A stretch of 64,000 bases of DNA from Nocardiopsis quinghaiensis (GCF_008638365.1 NZ_VWVU01000015.1:62001-126000), one strand, 5' to 3'. Shown: positions 18,728 through 28,353, counted from the stretch's first letter. Numbers and translations are program-made. The notes: a model not told the origin generated them from the letters alone.

Positions 18728-19723
18728 TCACTCCTCGGGCTCTCCCAACTCGGGGAAGAGGGGGGCGTCCGTGCTCCCCGGGGTGAGTACGGCGCTTCGG
18801 GGGCGGTTGTCCCAGAGCAGCCGGGTCGCGTCCGGACGCGCGTAGTGCCCGGCCGGGTCCGCGGCGTTCTTGGCCAGGTCGATGAGCGCGAGGTCGATGT
18901 CGGCGAGCACGAGCCCCTCGGTGTGTTCGTCCAGCGGAGTACTCAGCATCGAGCCGTCGGGCCCGTAGACCCGGGAGCAGCCGCTGCCGGGTGTGAGCAG
19001 GGCGCGCTGTTCGTCGGTGCTCGCGAAGACCTCCACCCCCTCCGCGGTGAGCAGGTGCGTCGGCGCCACCACGAAGCAGCCGCCCTCCAGGGCGTAGGTC
19101 TGCGTGGCCGCCATGTTCGCCTCGGCGCCCAAAGCGTGGGCGATGCCCTTGTAGAGGCCGAAGGCGGGCCAACAGGCGATGTGCAGTTCCTCGTGCTGGG
19201 CGTACATCGCGTACTTGCTGAGCGGCTGCAGGTGCTCCCAGCAGTTCAGGGCGCCGATCCTGCCCAGGTGGCTGTCCACGACCTTCAGGTGGCTGCCGTC
19301 GCCCTCCCCGAACAGACCGCGCTCGACGTGCGTCGGCTTGAGCTTGCGCCGGTGGAGCAGTACGCCTCCGTCCGGGCCGATGACGCTCTGTGCCATGTAC
19401 AGGCTGCCGTGGTCCTTCTCGCTGTAACCGAGGGCCACGCAGACCTCGTGGCGGCGGGCCGCCTCGCGGATCGCGGTGAGACGGGTGCCGTCCACGGTCA
19501 TCGAGTCGGCGTGGTAGCGAGCGATGAACGGCATCTGTCCCGCGACGGGGCCCAACCACAGGAACAGCGGGTATCCGGGGATCCAGGTCTCGGGGAAGGC
19601 GACCAGCGACGCTCCCCGCGCGGCGGCCTCCGCGATCAACGCGATGGTCTTGTCCACGGTGGCGTCGACGTCGAGCCAGACGGGCTCGGCCTGCACCGCG
19701 GCGACACGGTAGGTACCAGACAT
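18728..19723 (-). CDS. Nitrilase (carbon-nitrogen hydrolase)
   Basis: The enzyme hydrolyses a nitrile to a carboxylic acid and ammonia. It is 331 residues, typical for true nitrilases. The catalytic triad is visible: Glu45 (FPETW), Lys127 (HRRKLKPTHVER) and Cys161 (NCWEHLQPL). CWEHLQP is the signature of the aliphatic/aromatic nitrilase branch rather than amidases. An AraC-family regulator lies just upstream on the same strand, as in known rhodococcal nitrilase loci. I did not find aldoxime dehydratase or nitrile hydratase genes nearby, so the natural substrate is open. Confidence 0.9.
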   Translation of the reverse strand: MSGTYRVAAVQAEPVWLDVDATVDKTIALIAEAAARGASLVAFPETWIPGYPLFLWLGPVAGQMPFIARYHADSMTVDGTRLTAIREAARRHEVCVALGYSEKDHGSLYMAQSVIGPDGGVLLHRRKLKPTHVERGLFGEGDGSHLKVVDSHLGRIGALNCWEHLQPLSKYAMYAQHEELHIACWPAFGLYKGIAHALGAEANMAATQTYALEGGCFVVAPTHLLTAEGVEVFASTDEQRALLTPGSGCSRVYGPDGSMLSTPLDEHTEGLVLADIDLALIDLAKNAADPAGHYARPDATRLLWDNRPRSAVLTPGSTDAPLFPELGEPEE

Positions 19724-19898
19724 CTCGGGCTTCTCCTCTACGGGATGGGTGGAAGGCCATCACCGTAGGAGGGGGAGGAGGCGCTGGTGCGGCGCCTGGC
19801 GCGCGGCCGTGCGGCGTTTCCGGCAACGGTCGGACCGCTGCTCCGGCGCGCGGGCCGCCCGCCGCCGTAGGAGGACCGTGTCCCCGGCCACCGGGTTC

Positions 19899-20849
19899 CT
19901 ACCCCGCGCGCAGGTCGGCCGGGGTGGTGCCGTAGCGACGGACGAACGCGCGGGTGAACGTGGTCCGGTCGCGGAATCCGACGCGCGCGGCGATCCCCGC
20001 GACGGTGCGGTGCGACTGACGCGGGTCGGTGAGGGCCCGGTACGCGCGGCGCAGTCGTTGATCGCGGATGTAGGCGGCCGGGGAGGTGCCGGACTCGGCG
20101 AACAGGGCGGTGGCGTAGCGCACCGAGACCGAGTGCCTCCGGGCGAGCACCGCCGGGGTGAGTTCCGGGTCGGCGTGGTGATCCCGGACGAAGGCGCGCA
20201 TCGACTCCAGCAACGCGAGCCGGCCCGTGGGTACCGTCCATGCCTGCCCCGCCGCCGCGCGCAACGCGGTCGCCAGCAGGTCGACCGCGCTCCAGGCGAG
20301 CTCGGCGCGCTCCTCGGCGCCAAGGAGCGGCACGGTACCGGCCAGTTCCCGCAGGAACGTCGACAGGACGCGGGTCGCCGGCTGCCGAGCGGTCAGGGCA
20401 CGGCCGCGGGCTTCGTCGAGGCGGTCGAAGCGTTCGGACAGCATCCGCCGCGGCATCTGGAGCACGATCTCCCGGCTCGACTCGGGAAACCGGAGCGAGT
20501 AGGGAAGGGCCGCGTCGTAGACCGCGCCGGACCCCGGCTCCAGCGACACCTCGCGCTCCCCCTGGCGGACGGAGCCCCTACCGCTCAGGTGGAGGGAGAA
20601 GAGAAGGTCCTCGCGCGGCTCGGCACAGGTCAGCCGCGGTGTGCGCAGCACCTCGGAGTCCCCGTGCGTGCGCACCGTCGCCAGGGTGAACCCGGGTAGC
20701 AGGGCGGTTTGCGTGAGTGTCCCGTGGAAGGCGTCGGTGGCATGGCCGAGCCGGAGCGGGACGAATCCCACGCTGATCGCCTGTTCCCACTCGGCCGCGC
20801 CGTGCGCGTGGACCACTCCCATAGGCCGATTGTGCGTGACGTTGGTCAC
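19899..20849 (-). CDS. AraC-family transcriptional regulator, probable nitrilase regulator
   Basis: The regulator has 316 residues. An N-terminal ligand-binding cupin-like domain covers roughly residues 30-190 (TLTQTALLPGFTLATV; LHLSGRGSVRQ). A C-terminal AraC double helix-turn-helix ends in TVAGIAARVGFRDRTTFTRAFVRRYGTTPADLR. It lies upstream of the nitrilase gene in the same direction with about 175 bp between, so nitrilase control is likely. The start is uncertain: a GTG at 20849 lies inside an inverted repeat (20835-20850, CGTGAC-N4-GTCACG), while an ATG at 20822 lies just after it. No clear ribosome-binding site distinguishes them. Confidence 0.86.
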   Translation of the reverse strand: MTNVTHNRPMGVVHAHGAAEWEQAISVGFVPLRLGHATDAFHGTLTQTALLPGFTLATVRTHGDSEVLRTPRLTCAEPREDLLFSLHLSGRGSVRQGEREVSLEPGSGAVYDAALPYSLRFPESSREIVLQMPRRMLSERFDRLDEARGRALTARQPATRVLSTFLRELAGTVPLLGAEERAELAWSAVDLLATALRAAAGQAWTVPTGRLALLESMRAFVRDHHADPELTPAVLARRHSVSVRYATALFAESGTSPAAYIRDQRLRRAYRALTDPRQSHRTVAGIAARVGFRDRTTFTRAFVRRYGTTPADLRAG

Positions 20850-20880
20850 GTCTTGGTCAACGGCGGTGTCCCGTTTCCCG

Positions 20881-21843
20881 TCACTCCCGCCGTCGTTTCC
20901 CGAAGGTGCTGCGGTAGGCGCCGGGCGGTACCCCCGTCAGCCGTGTGAAGTGGTGGCGGAAGGTGGGGGTCGAGCCGAACCCCGTCTCGGCGGCGACCCG
21001 GTCGATCGACTGGTTCGTGGACTCCAGGAGTCGCTGCGCCCGGTTGACGCGGACCTGGAGGAGCCACCGCAGCGGAGTGGTCCCGACCTGGGAGCGGAAG
21101 TGCCTGTTGAGGCTCCGTACGCTCAGGGCGGCGTTGTCGGCCATGTCCTCCAGGGTGAGGGGGCGGTGGAGGTTGGCGACCATCCACTCCAGTGTGTGCT
21201 GCAGAGAGGGCGTGGAAGCCGCCGGGTCGGGGTGTTCGATGAACTGGGCCTGGCCTCCGCCCCTCTCCAGGGGCATGACGGTCCTCCTGGCCGTGGCCGC
21301 GGCGTGCTCCGCGCCCAGGTCCCTGCGGACGAGGTGGAAGCACAGGTCCAAGCCGGACGCCATGCCCGCTGACGTCAGGATCCAACCGTTGTCCACGTAC
21401 AGGACCGTGGCGTCGACCTCCACCCGGGGATGGCGGCTCGCGAGCTCGTCGGCGTACTGCCAGTGGGTGGTCGCGCGCAGGCCGTCCAGTAGTCCGGTCG
21501 CGGCCATGGTGAACGCGCCGACGCAGACCGAGGCCACCACCGCACCCCGCGACGCGGCCTCCCGTACCGCCTCGACCGCGTCCGCGGGTGGTTCGTCGAG
21601 GAACCGTGTGTTTCCCGGGACGATGACGATGTCCGCTGATCCGAGCGTGTCGAGCCCCCACCCGGTGTGCAGCTCCATCCGGCCGAAGGTCGAGTCGGTC
21701 GTGGCCCTGCCGCCCGGAGCGCACACGCGCACGTCGTAGTTCGGCACGTCGGTGACGGTGTTGGCGGTGCCGAACACCTGGCCCGGGATGGCCAGTTCGA
21801 AACCGATCGCTCCGTCCAACGCGAGTACGCCGACCGTCTTCAT
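20881..21843 (-). CDS. GlxA-family regulator (DJ-1/PfpI domain plus AraC helix-turn-helix)
   Basis: The protein has 320 residues. The N-terminal half is a DJ-1/PfpI-like class I amidotransferase fold (MKTVGVLALDGAIGFELAIPG; VVASVCVGAFTMAATGLL, with a cysteine in the nucleophile-elbow position). The C-terminal 100 residues form an AraC DNA-binding domain (LTLEDMADNAALSVRSLNRHFRS; DRVAAETGFGSTPTFRHHF). It is transcribed divergently from an HD-domain gene across a 102-bp gap holding a direct repeat, so it probably controls that gene and itself. Ligand unknown. Confidence 0.9.
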   Translation of the reverse strand: MKTVGVLALDGAIGFELAIPGQVFGTANTVTDVPNYDVRVCAPGGRATTDSTFGRMELHTGWGLDTLGSADIVIVPGNTRFLDEPPADAVEAVREAASRGAVVASVCVGAFTMAATGLLDGLRATTHWQYADELASRHPRVEVDATVLYVDNGWILTSAGMASGLDLCFHLVRRDLGAEHAAATARRTVMPLERGGGQAQFIEHPDPAASTPSLQHTLEWMVANLHRPLTLEDMADNAALSVRSLNRHFRSQVGTTPLRWLLQVRVNRAQRLLESTNQSIDRVAAETGFGSTPTFRHHFTRLTGVPPGAYRSTFGKRRRE

Positions 21844-21863
21844 GGCCGGATCTTAGCAAGTAT

Positions 21864-21883
21864 TGGCATTCCAGACACTGGCA
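21864..21883. promoter_or_regulatory. Direct repeat TGGCA-N10-TGGCA in a divergent promoter (candidate GlxA-type operator)
   Basis: Two TGGCA units at 21864-21868 and 21879-21883 are 15 bp apart in the 102-bp gap between the GlxA-type regulator and the HD-SnoaL gene. Direct repeats and TGG-containing sites are common for AraC-domain regulators. This is a visual candidate. Confidence 0.35.
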
Positions 21884-21945
21884 CGGAGACTTTCCCAGCC
21901 TGGATCGTTGGACCGGCACCGCAGGCTTCGGTTTCTCCACAAGGG

Positions 21946-23019
21946 GTGAACGCTTTGTACCCGACAGACCGCGAACAGGGATTCGACCTTCCGGCGACGG
22001 AACTCGCCGTTCGCGCGAGGGAGTTCGCCGCGCGGCGTCTTCCCGTGTGGCTGTACGACCACTCCCTCCGCGGTTACCTGTTCGGCCGCGAGCTCGCGGC
22101 CCGAAGCGGTCTGCGGCCGAACGAGGACTACGACGACGAACTGGTCTTCGTCGCCGGGATCCTCCACGACACCGGGGTGGTGGACGCGGGGAACGGCCGG
22201 CAGCGGTTCGAGGTCGACGGGGCCGACACCGCCGCGCGGTTCCTGCGCGATCACGGCGTGGACGAGAGGCGCGTCGCGATCGTGTGGGACGCCGTCGCGC
22301 TGCACACCTCCGAGGGCATCGCGCACCGGAAGGGGACGGAGGCCGCGGTGACGCAGCTCGGTGTGGCCGCCGACATACTCGGACGTGACCGCGGAAGCCT
22401 CCCCGCCGGGTTCGCCGACAGGGTCCATGCCGCGTTCCCCCGAAACGACATCGGCTACACGCTCGCCGAAGCCATCGTCGAGCAGGCGGGCGACGACCCG
22501 GAGAAGGCGGGTCCCCTGAGTTTTCCCGGACACCTGGTGAGCCTGCACGCCCCCCACGGGTCGGTGCCGAACTGGTTCGATCTGGTCGAGTCCGCGGGCT
22601 GGGGGGACCGTCCGGCGTACCGGGGTCGTGTCGGCGAGGTCGCGACCGGGCCGGAGGAGCTGGGGAGGCTCTTCGCGCGCCGCCTCGCCGACGGCGATGT
22701 GGAGGGGCTGGTGGACCTGTACGAACCGCACGCCGCCTTCTCCCCGGAACCGGGTGTGACGGTGAGGGGCCGGGAGGCGATTCGCCAGGCGCTGGGCGAC
22801 TACGTGGCGGCCGGGGCGCGGGTCCGGCTCGAACCCCGACGGACCGAGGAGTCCGCGGGCCTGGCGCTGATGTCCCACACCGCCACGGTGACCGGTCTGG
22901 GCTCCCGGGAGGGTTCGATGACGACCGTGACCACCGAACTGGCCCGTCGGCGGCCGGACGGCAGATGGCTCTACGTGATCGACGACCCGTTCTCCTCCCA
23001 CGCGGAGGCAGCGGGGTAG
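21946..23019 (+). CDS. HD-domain hydrolase fused to a SnoaL/NTF2-like domain
   Basis: The protein has 357 residues from a GTG at 21946; no strong ribosome-binding site distinguishes that start. Residues about 20-215 form an HD metal-hydrolase domain: His39 (LYDHSLRG) and the His74-Asp75 pair (AGILHDTGV). The pattern resembles cyanamide-hydratase-like HD proteins. Residues about 230-350 form a SnoaL/NTF2-like domain (LFARRLADGDVEGLVDLYEPHAAFSPEPG; VRGREAIRQAL). The regulator upstream is divergent and of the GlxA type. The combination of the two domains and its nearness to a nitrilase hint at small nitrogenous or xenobiotic substrates, but that is inference. Confidence 0.8.
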   Translation: MNALYPTDREQGFDLPATELAVRAREFAARRLPVWLYDHSLRGYLFGRELAARSGLRPNEDYDDELVFVAGILHDTGVVDAGNGRQRFEVDGADTAARFLRDHGVDERRVAIVWDAVALHTSEGIAHRKGTEAAVTQLGVAADILGRDRGSLPAGFADRVHAAFPRNDIGYTLAEAIVEQAGDDPEKAGPLSFPGHLVSLHAPHGSVPNWFDLVESAGWGDRPAYRGRVGEVATGPEELGRLFARRLADGDVEGLVDLYEPHAAFSPEPGVTVRGREAIRQALGDYVAAGARVRLEPRRTEESAGLALMSHTATVTGLGSREGSMTTVTTELARRRPDGRWLYVIDDPFSSHAEAAG

Positions 23020-23186
23020 GCACAGGGGCGCCTCGAACGCTGGTGGGGGTGTTGACCTGTGGGCCCCTTCGCCGCCCGGCCGCGCGGGTTCGGTGCGCGC
23101 TGGTCGACGCGGTACGCGGGTGCCGGCCGCACACGGCGGCCCCCGCCGGGGCAGGGCGGAGGCCGGAGCCGGGCGGCCGGGCGGCC

Positions 23187-24722
23187 TCAGGGATGCGGAG
23201 CGAGGGCGCCCAGCTGCACGGCCTCCATGTGCACGGGCTCGGCCCGGTCGGCCTCGTTGTCCAGCACGCCCGCGGCGAGGGTGCTCACCAGGGTGCGCAC
23301 CCCGACGGTGTCGTTGTCGTGGAGGAGGGTCTCCAGCAGCGACAGCGCCGCGCGCTGGTCACCCGGCCGCTCGCGTACGTGCCGCCACTGGGGTTCGGTC
23401 GCCGCGTCAGACAGCATCAGCGTCCGGCCGACCTGGCCGAGCGCGGTCAGCAGCGGGGTGTCGTGCGGAGCGCGCTCCAGGGCGGCGTTGACCTGCTCGG
23501 CCTGCTGCTCGGGATCGACCTCCTCGGCGGACTGCGCCCTGAGGAAGTCCAGCACGTTCTCGGCCGGGGCCAGCGGCCGTACCGGCGGCATCCCCTCGAT
23601 CATGGCGCGCACCTCCGCCAGGTCCCCCGCGATCTCCTCGGTGCGCCCCAGCTCCCCGATGAGCCGCTCCGCCCGCAGAGCGGAACATCCCGCCACCCAG
23701 CGGGCCCCGCGGCCCGCGGCCAGGCGTGCGGCGGACAGGGCGAGCTCCGCACCGCGCCGGGGGGCTCCCACCCGCTCGAAGTAGCGCGACCAGGTGGTCA
23801 CGCGCACGCCCAGCCGCCAGTCGTTGCGGACGGCGCCCTGGCACACCAGGTTCTCCACCGCCTCCACCCATGCGGGCCGCAGGCTCGGACAAGCCTCGGC
23901 CTCCTCCACGGTGGGCAGCGGAGCGATGGCCTCCTGGGGCCGGCACTGGCCCAGCCGGGCCAGCCAGGACAGCAGCCGTGCCCGCTCGAAGCGGATACGG
24001 CGGTACAGGGCGGCCCGGCGGGAGTTGACCCCGTCCAGGGCCAGCTCCGCCTCCAGCCGGTCCAGCGCCTCCAGGGCCTCAGCGTGTTTGTCCTGGTACC
24101 GCAGGGCCCTGGCGAGGGTGAACACCCCGTCGGCACCGAGCACGGCCGGGCCGGTGGCGGTGTGCTCGTAGCGCCGCAACTCGGTCTCGGCGCGGCCGGC
24201 CAGGTCCTCGTCGATGAGGAGGTTCACCCGGGCGAGGGTGAACGCGGGCCAGGCGGGGGTACGCTCCCAACCGGCCAGGCGCCGGGTGGACAGCAGTTCG
24301 CGGCGCAGGCCGGTGGTGCCCCGGGCGTCGACGTTGGCGTGGCAGCGCACCAGGGTCTCCAGCAGGGAGACCGGCAGCGGACCGTCGGTGTGGGGGTCGG
24401 GCTCGTCCTCGGCGGCCGCGTTGACCTGGGCGAGCGCTCGCCCGCCCTCGGCCAGGGCCCCCACCCGCACGGCCAGCGGCCAGTGCGCGAGGAAGAACAG
24501 GGTCGGCGGTCCGAAGAGCCCCGGCACCCCGGGACCGGTTCCCCCCGTCTCGGCGACCAGCCGACGCGCGGTACGCAGAGCCGATCGGGCCACGGCCTCC
24601 ACGCGCACCGCGTCCCCGGCCTCGCAGAGCACCGGCAAGCCCGCCACCGCCTCGGCCAGTTCCGTCTGTCCCGCCGCCCTGAGCTGGCGTGCGGTCTCCC
24701 CCGCCCATGTCCACATCGGCAT
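23187..24722 (-). CDS. Large helical-repeat protein of unknown function
   Basis: The protein has 511 residues from the ATG at 24722, preceded by GGGGGAG; a farther upstream frame has no support. Sequence is almost wholly alpha-helical with recurring Ala/Leu/Arg-rich helix pairs (ALEALDRLEAELALDGVNSRRAALYRR; RGAELALSAARLAAGRG; SLLETLLHDNDTVGVRTLV), as in TPR-like superhelical scaffolds. No catalytic motif, signal peptide or membrane segment is visible. It stands alone, divergent from the next small gene. Confidence 0.7.
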   Translation of the reverse strand: MPMWTWAGETARQLRAAGQTELAEAVAGLPVLCEAGDAVRVEAVARSALRTARRLVAETGGTGPGVPGLFGPPTLFFLAHWPLAVRVGALAEGGRALAQVNAAAEDEPDPHTDGPLPVSLLETLVRCHANVDARGTTGLRRELLSTRRLAGWERTPAWPAFTLARVNLLIDEDLAGRAETELRRYEHTATGPAVLGADGVFTLARALRYQDKHAEALEALDRLEAELALDGVNSRRAALYRRIRFERARLLSWLARLGQCRPQEAIAPLPTVEEAEACPSLRPAWVEAVENLVCQGAVRNDWRLGVRVTTWSRYFERVGAPRRGAELALSAARLAAGRGARWVAGCSALRAERLIGELGRTEEIAGDLAEVRAMIEGMPPVRPLAPAENVLDFLRAQSAEEVDPEQQAEQVNAALERAPHDTPLLTALGQVGRTLMLSDAATEPQWRHVRERPGDQRAALSLLETLLHDNDTVGVRTLVSTLAAGVLDNEADRAEPVHMEAVQLGALAPHP

Positions 24723-24962
24723 GATCACTCCCCCTGTAAGTGCCGCGTGAGAACAGAACGTAGCAGCGTGGTGACAGAACTGTCCGTGGAACGCGGAAAA
24801 ACCGTGCAGCGTGGGGCTACGCATCCGATGGGTGTGGATTTGGCCCGATACACTCGGGGCACCGTGGTCCCCCCACGGGAGACCACCCGGCCCCGGCACA
24901 GACAGCCGCACCGAGCCTCACCGGGGCTCACCCGATCCGTACCTGAGGGGACATGAGCGCCG

Positions 24963-25310
24963 ATGGGATGGCGAGACCGTTTCGGACTCCGCAAGGCGAA
25001 CCGCAGGGGCAAGGCCCGTTTTGACCGTGCCTCCGAGGATTCGGACATCAAGGCGCTGATGGACTTCGCCAAGAGCAAGGTCGGGGTGGAGTTCTTCGTC
25101 GAGCCGGAGACCTTCGCCACCCGGACCACGGCCGTCGCGGTCGCCACGAACGGCGAGTGGATCCGCCGCAGGTGCGGATCCCCCGAGGTGATCCGCAAGG
25201 TGGCCGGCAAACTGGCGGTTCCCGCGTACGACGTGCAGATCGTCGGCTATCCGCAGCGGATGCGCGACTGGAGCGCCCGCAACAAGCGCGGCCTGTCGAT
25301 GGACGACTAG
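24963..25310 (+). CDS. Small basic protein of unknown function
   Basis: I do not recognise a named family. The 115-residue protein has a basic start (MGWRDRFGLRKANRRGKARF). A compact alpha/beta region follows (ALMDFAKSKVGVEFFVEPETFATRTTAVAVATNGEWIRR), then a short C-terminal domain ending MRDWSARNKRGLSMDD. Codon bias is strong throughout. It lies 210 bp upstream of a zinc-ribbon gene in the same direction. The ATG at 24963 overlaps, in another frame, a nearby alternative ATG, so the start is likely but not certain. Confidence 0.75.
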   Translation: MGWRDRFGLRKANRRGKARFDRASEDSDIKALMDFAKSKVGVEFFVEPETFATRTTAVAVATNGEWIRRRCGSPEVIRKVAGKLAVPAYDVQIVGYPQRMRDWSARNKRGLSMDD

Positions 25311-25521
25311 GACGTGTGCGGCGGACACGCTCCAGCGGCGCGCGGTGTTCTGACGGGTCGGTGGAGGACCGACCGCACCGACACGCCGCCGAGGTCACGT
25401 CCAAAACCCTCCACCGGGCCATTTTGGGCATTGATGACGAGTCCTTGCCGCGACTTCCTCGCCGAACGGGTTCCCTAACGGGCTCCGTTCATCGCATACT
25501 CGCCTGGGAGGGGGGACTCTG

Positions 25522-26049
25522 ATGAAGCAGGATCTCACGGCCCTGTGCTGCGACTGCGGCACGATTCGCGAGGTGAGCGACTACCAGAGTGTGGGCGAGG
25601 CGCAGTCCGCCTACGGACTGGCTCGCTGTGTCGTGTGGCGCAAGTGCCGTACCTGCGGCTACCGCACCTACCATGCCTACCTGCGCGAGGACGGGGACCG
25701 CGACGAGCTGGAGGACGCCCTCCGGCTGGACGGCGCCCTGGCCGCCGAGGCCCTCGACGAGGAGGTGGAGCAGCTACGGCTGTGCGGGGTGGAGGTCGGG
25801 CACGCCCCCGTCCCGGCCATCTGGGACGGGCAGTCCGTGGGCATGGTGACCCAGCGGCTGTCCGACCGCGCCTACTCGATCGTGCTGGACCCCGAGTCGT
25901 CCGTGGTCTCCCGGCTCAAACTCATCGACATGATGTGGAACGAGCTGCTGGTCGGCGACCACGACGACCGCTGGTTCATCCAGGAGGCCGAAGACGAGGA
26001 GACCCCCGCGTACGCGGTCCGGCTGTTCGGCTACCGCACCCGGGGCTGA
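25522..26049 (+). CDS. Zinc-ribbon protein of unknown function
   Basis: The protein has 175 residues. The first 45 contain a four-cysteine zinc-ribbon pattern (CCDCG near residue 10 and KCRTCGYRTYH near residue 43). An acidic helical linker follows (DELEDALRLDGALAAEALDEEVEQL). The C-terminal half is alpha/beta with several tryptophans (MMWNELLVGDHDDRWFIQEAE). GGGAGGGGG upstream supports the start. No enzymatic motif is evident. A DNA- or RNA-binding or scaffold role would fit the zinc ribbon but is a guess. Confidence 0.78.
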   Translation: MKQDLTALCCDCGTIREVSDYQSVGEAQSAYGLARCVVWRKCRTCGYRTYHAYLREDGDRDELEDALRLDGALAAEALDEEVEQLRLCGVEVGHAPVPAIWDGQSVGMVTQRLSDRAYSIVLDPESSVVSRLKLIDMMWNELLVGDHDDRWFIQEAEDEETPAYAVRLFGYRTRG

Positions 26050-26217
26050 GGCGGGCCGCGGCGGAACGGAGCACAGGAGCCGCCGGGGACGTCCGGTCCC
26101 ACGACGGCACACGATTCCACGGCACACGGCCGGGGCCCTTTCTCGCGGGCGCCCGGCCGCCGTGTCGCCGGTGGTCCGCCGCGGCCGGGCCCCGACGGGT
26201 CTGCGGGCACCGAGCAC

Positions 26218-28353
26218 CTATCCGGCGGCGGGTTCGGGCTCGGCCCGGCCGGACAGGCGGCGCAGCGCCGACCTGGCGACCGCCGGGTCGGTGGTCCCCC
26301 AGTAGGGCGGCAGGGAGGCCCTCAGGAAACCGCCGTAGCGGGCGGTGGCCAGGCGCGGGTCCAGAACGGCGATGACGCCCCGGTCGTCGGTGGAGCGCAG
26401 CAGCCGCCCGGTGCCCTGGGCGAGCAGGAGGGCGGCATGGGTGGCGGCCACCGAGAGGAAGCCGTTGCCGCCGTGCGCCGCCACGGCGCGCTGGCGGGCC
26501 GAGGCCAGCGGGTCGTCGGGCCGGGGGAAGGGAATGCGGTCCACGATCACCAGGGACAGCGAGGGCCCGGGCACGTCCACGCCCTGCCACAGCGACAGGG
26601 TGCCGAACAGGCAGGACCGCTCGTCCTCGGCGAACCGGCGGACCAGCTGACCGGTGGAGTCCTCCCCCTGGCACAGGATCGGATGGTCCAGGCGCTCGCG
26701 GAGCTCCTCGGCGGCCTGCTGGGCGGCGCGCATGGAGGAGAACAGGCACAGCGCGCGGCCGTCGGCGGCCTCGATGAGTTCGGCGATCTCGTCGAGGTAG
26801 GCGGGCGCGAGCCCGTCGCGACCGGGCGGCGGCAGGTGGGTGGCCACGTAGAGGATGCCGCTGCGGGCGTGCTCGAAGGGCGATCCGACGTCCAGTGCGC
26901 GCCAGCGGGGCTCCCCCGCCGCGCGGTGGGGACCGTCATCGTCGTCGTCCGGGTCCGGTCCGCCGTCGGAACCGTCCGTGCCGGCGGCTTCGGGGCCCGC
27001 CGTGTCCCGGTGGCCCGGATCCGGGTCGGTGCGGCCCGCGGCGGCGCGTTCGGCCGCCTCCCGGGCGACCTCCCGTCCCAGCCCCCACTGGTTGGCCAGG
27101 GCGGTGAAGGAACCGCCCAGGGTGAGGGTGGCCGAGGTCAGGACCGCGGTGCGGTCACCGAAGAGCTTGTCCCGCAGCAGCCCCCCGACACCGAGCGGGG
27201 CGACGCTGAGCGAGGGCTGGCGACCCGGTGTCCTGGTCAGCCACACGACCTCGGTGCGGTCGCGCAGGGCGGGCTCGAAGGACTCCAGGATCCGCACGGC
27301 GGTGTCGTGCACCTCGCCGAGTGCGGCCAGGGCCAGGCGGCGGTCGCTGGCTCCGTCCGGGTCCAGCTCGCCTGGCGAGGGGCCGATGGCGGTGACGCAG
27401 GCCGAGGCGGCGTCGCGGGTGGCGGCGACCGCGTTGGCGAGGGCGTCGCCGATGTGGTCCAGGCGTCCCTCGGGGGACTCGGTGAACATCAGGGCCAGGC
27501 CGTCGGCGCACTCGGTCAGGCGCTCACTGACACCGGGTTCGACCAGGCGGGCGGCGCGTTTGGCGGCGGCGTTGACGGCTCGCTCGCTCAGGACGCCGGT
27601 GGCCACGGAGGTGGCGCGGTCCACGAGTTCGTGCGCCTCGTCGATCATGATCGTGCTGTGCTCGGGCAGGATGTGGTAGCCCTGCGACATGTCGATGGAG
27701 AGCATGGCGTGGTTGGTGACCACCACGTCCACGCTCTGGGTGGCCTCTCGGGCGAACTCGGCGAAGCACTCCTGTCCGAAGGGGCAGATCCGGGCACCCA
27801 TGCACTCGTTGGCGCCCACCGAGACCTGGCGCCAGGCCAGGTCGCTGACGCCGGGGGTGAGTTCGTCGCGGTCACCGGTGACGGTGTCCTCGGCCCACTC
27901 GTGCAGGCGGGCCACCTGGCGGCCCAGCGAGGAGAGTTGGCGCGGGTCGAACAGCTCGGTGTCCTCGGCCTCCCCGTCCGCGGTCTGCAGGCGGTTGCGG
28001 CACAGGTAGTTGCGGCGGCCCTTGAGCACGGCGAACGTGGGCTCGCGGGGCAGCAGCGACGCGAGGGCCTCGGCCAGGCGTGGCAGGTCGCGCTCGATGA
28101 GCTGGTTCTGCAGGGCGATGGTGGCGGTGGAGATCACCACGGTCTTCTTGCTGGCCATCGCGTGTCTGATCGCGGGTATCAGGTAGGCCAGGGACTTGCC
28201 GGTGCCGGTACCGGCCTGGACCACCAGGTGTTCGCGCTTGTCGACCGCCTCGGCCACGGCACCGGCCATGGTCGCCTGGCCCTCGCGGCGGCTGCCGCCC
28301 AGGGCGGCGACGGCCGCGTCGAGCAGGACGGGGATGTCGGGAAGATCTGCCAC
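26218..28353 (-). CDS. ATP-dependent DNA helicase, DinG/XPD family with Fe-S cluster
   Basis: This is a superfamily 2, 5'-3' type DNA helicase for repair or for structured and R-loop DNA. I chose the GTG at 28353, giving 711 residues; longer frames run through the neighbouring SRPBCC gene. Walker A is QAGTGTGKS (46-54) and motif II is DEAH (238-241). Four cysteines (118, 184, 190, 196; LCRNRL and ECMGARICPFGQEC) are spaced for the 4Fe-4S cluster of XPD-like helicases. The C-terminal motor has the VI-type motif QGTGRLLRSTDDRG. A low-complexity acidic insert (GGPDPDDDDDG) sits between the motor halves. I saw no LexA box upstream. Confidence 0.9.
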   Translation of the reverse strand: MADLPDIPVLLDAAVAALGGSRREGQATMAGAVAEAVDKREHLVVQAGTGTGKSLAYLIPAIRHAMASKKTVVISTATIALQNQLIERDLPRLAEALASLLPREPTFAVLKGRRNYLCRNRLQTADGEAEDTELFDPRQLSSLGRQVARLHEWAEDTVTGDRDELTPGVSDLAWRQVSVGANECMGARICPFGQECFAEFAREATQSVDVVVTNHAMLSIDMSQGYHILPEHSTIMIDEAHELVDRATSVATGVLSERAVNAAAKRAARLVEPGVSERLTECADGLALMFTESPEGRLDHIGDALANAVAATRDAASACVTAIGPSPGELDPDGASDRRLALAALGEVHDTAVRILESFEPALRDRTEVVWLTRTPGRQPSLSVAPLGVGGLLRDKLFGDRTAVLTSATLTLGGSFTALANQWGLGREVAREAAERAAAGRTDPDPGHRDTAGPEAAGTDGSDGGPDPDDDDDGPHRAAGEPRWRALDVGSPFEHARSGILYVATHLPPPGRDGLAPAYLDEIAELIEAADGRALCLFSSMRAAQQAAEELRERLDHPILCQGEDSTGQLVRRFAEDERSCLFGTLSLWQGVDVPGPSLSLVIVDRIPFPRPDDPLASARQRAVAAHGGNGFLSVAATHAALLLAQGTGRLLRSTDDRGVIAVLDPRLATARYGGFLRASLPPYWGTTDPAVARSALRRLSGRAEPEPAAG

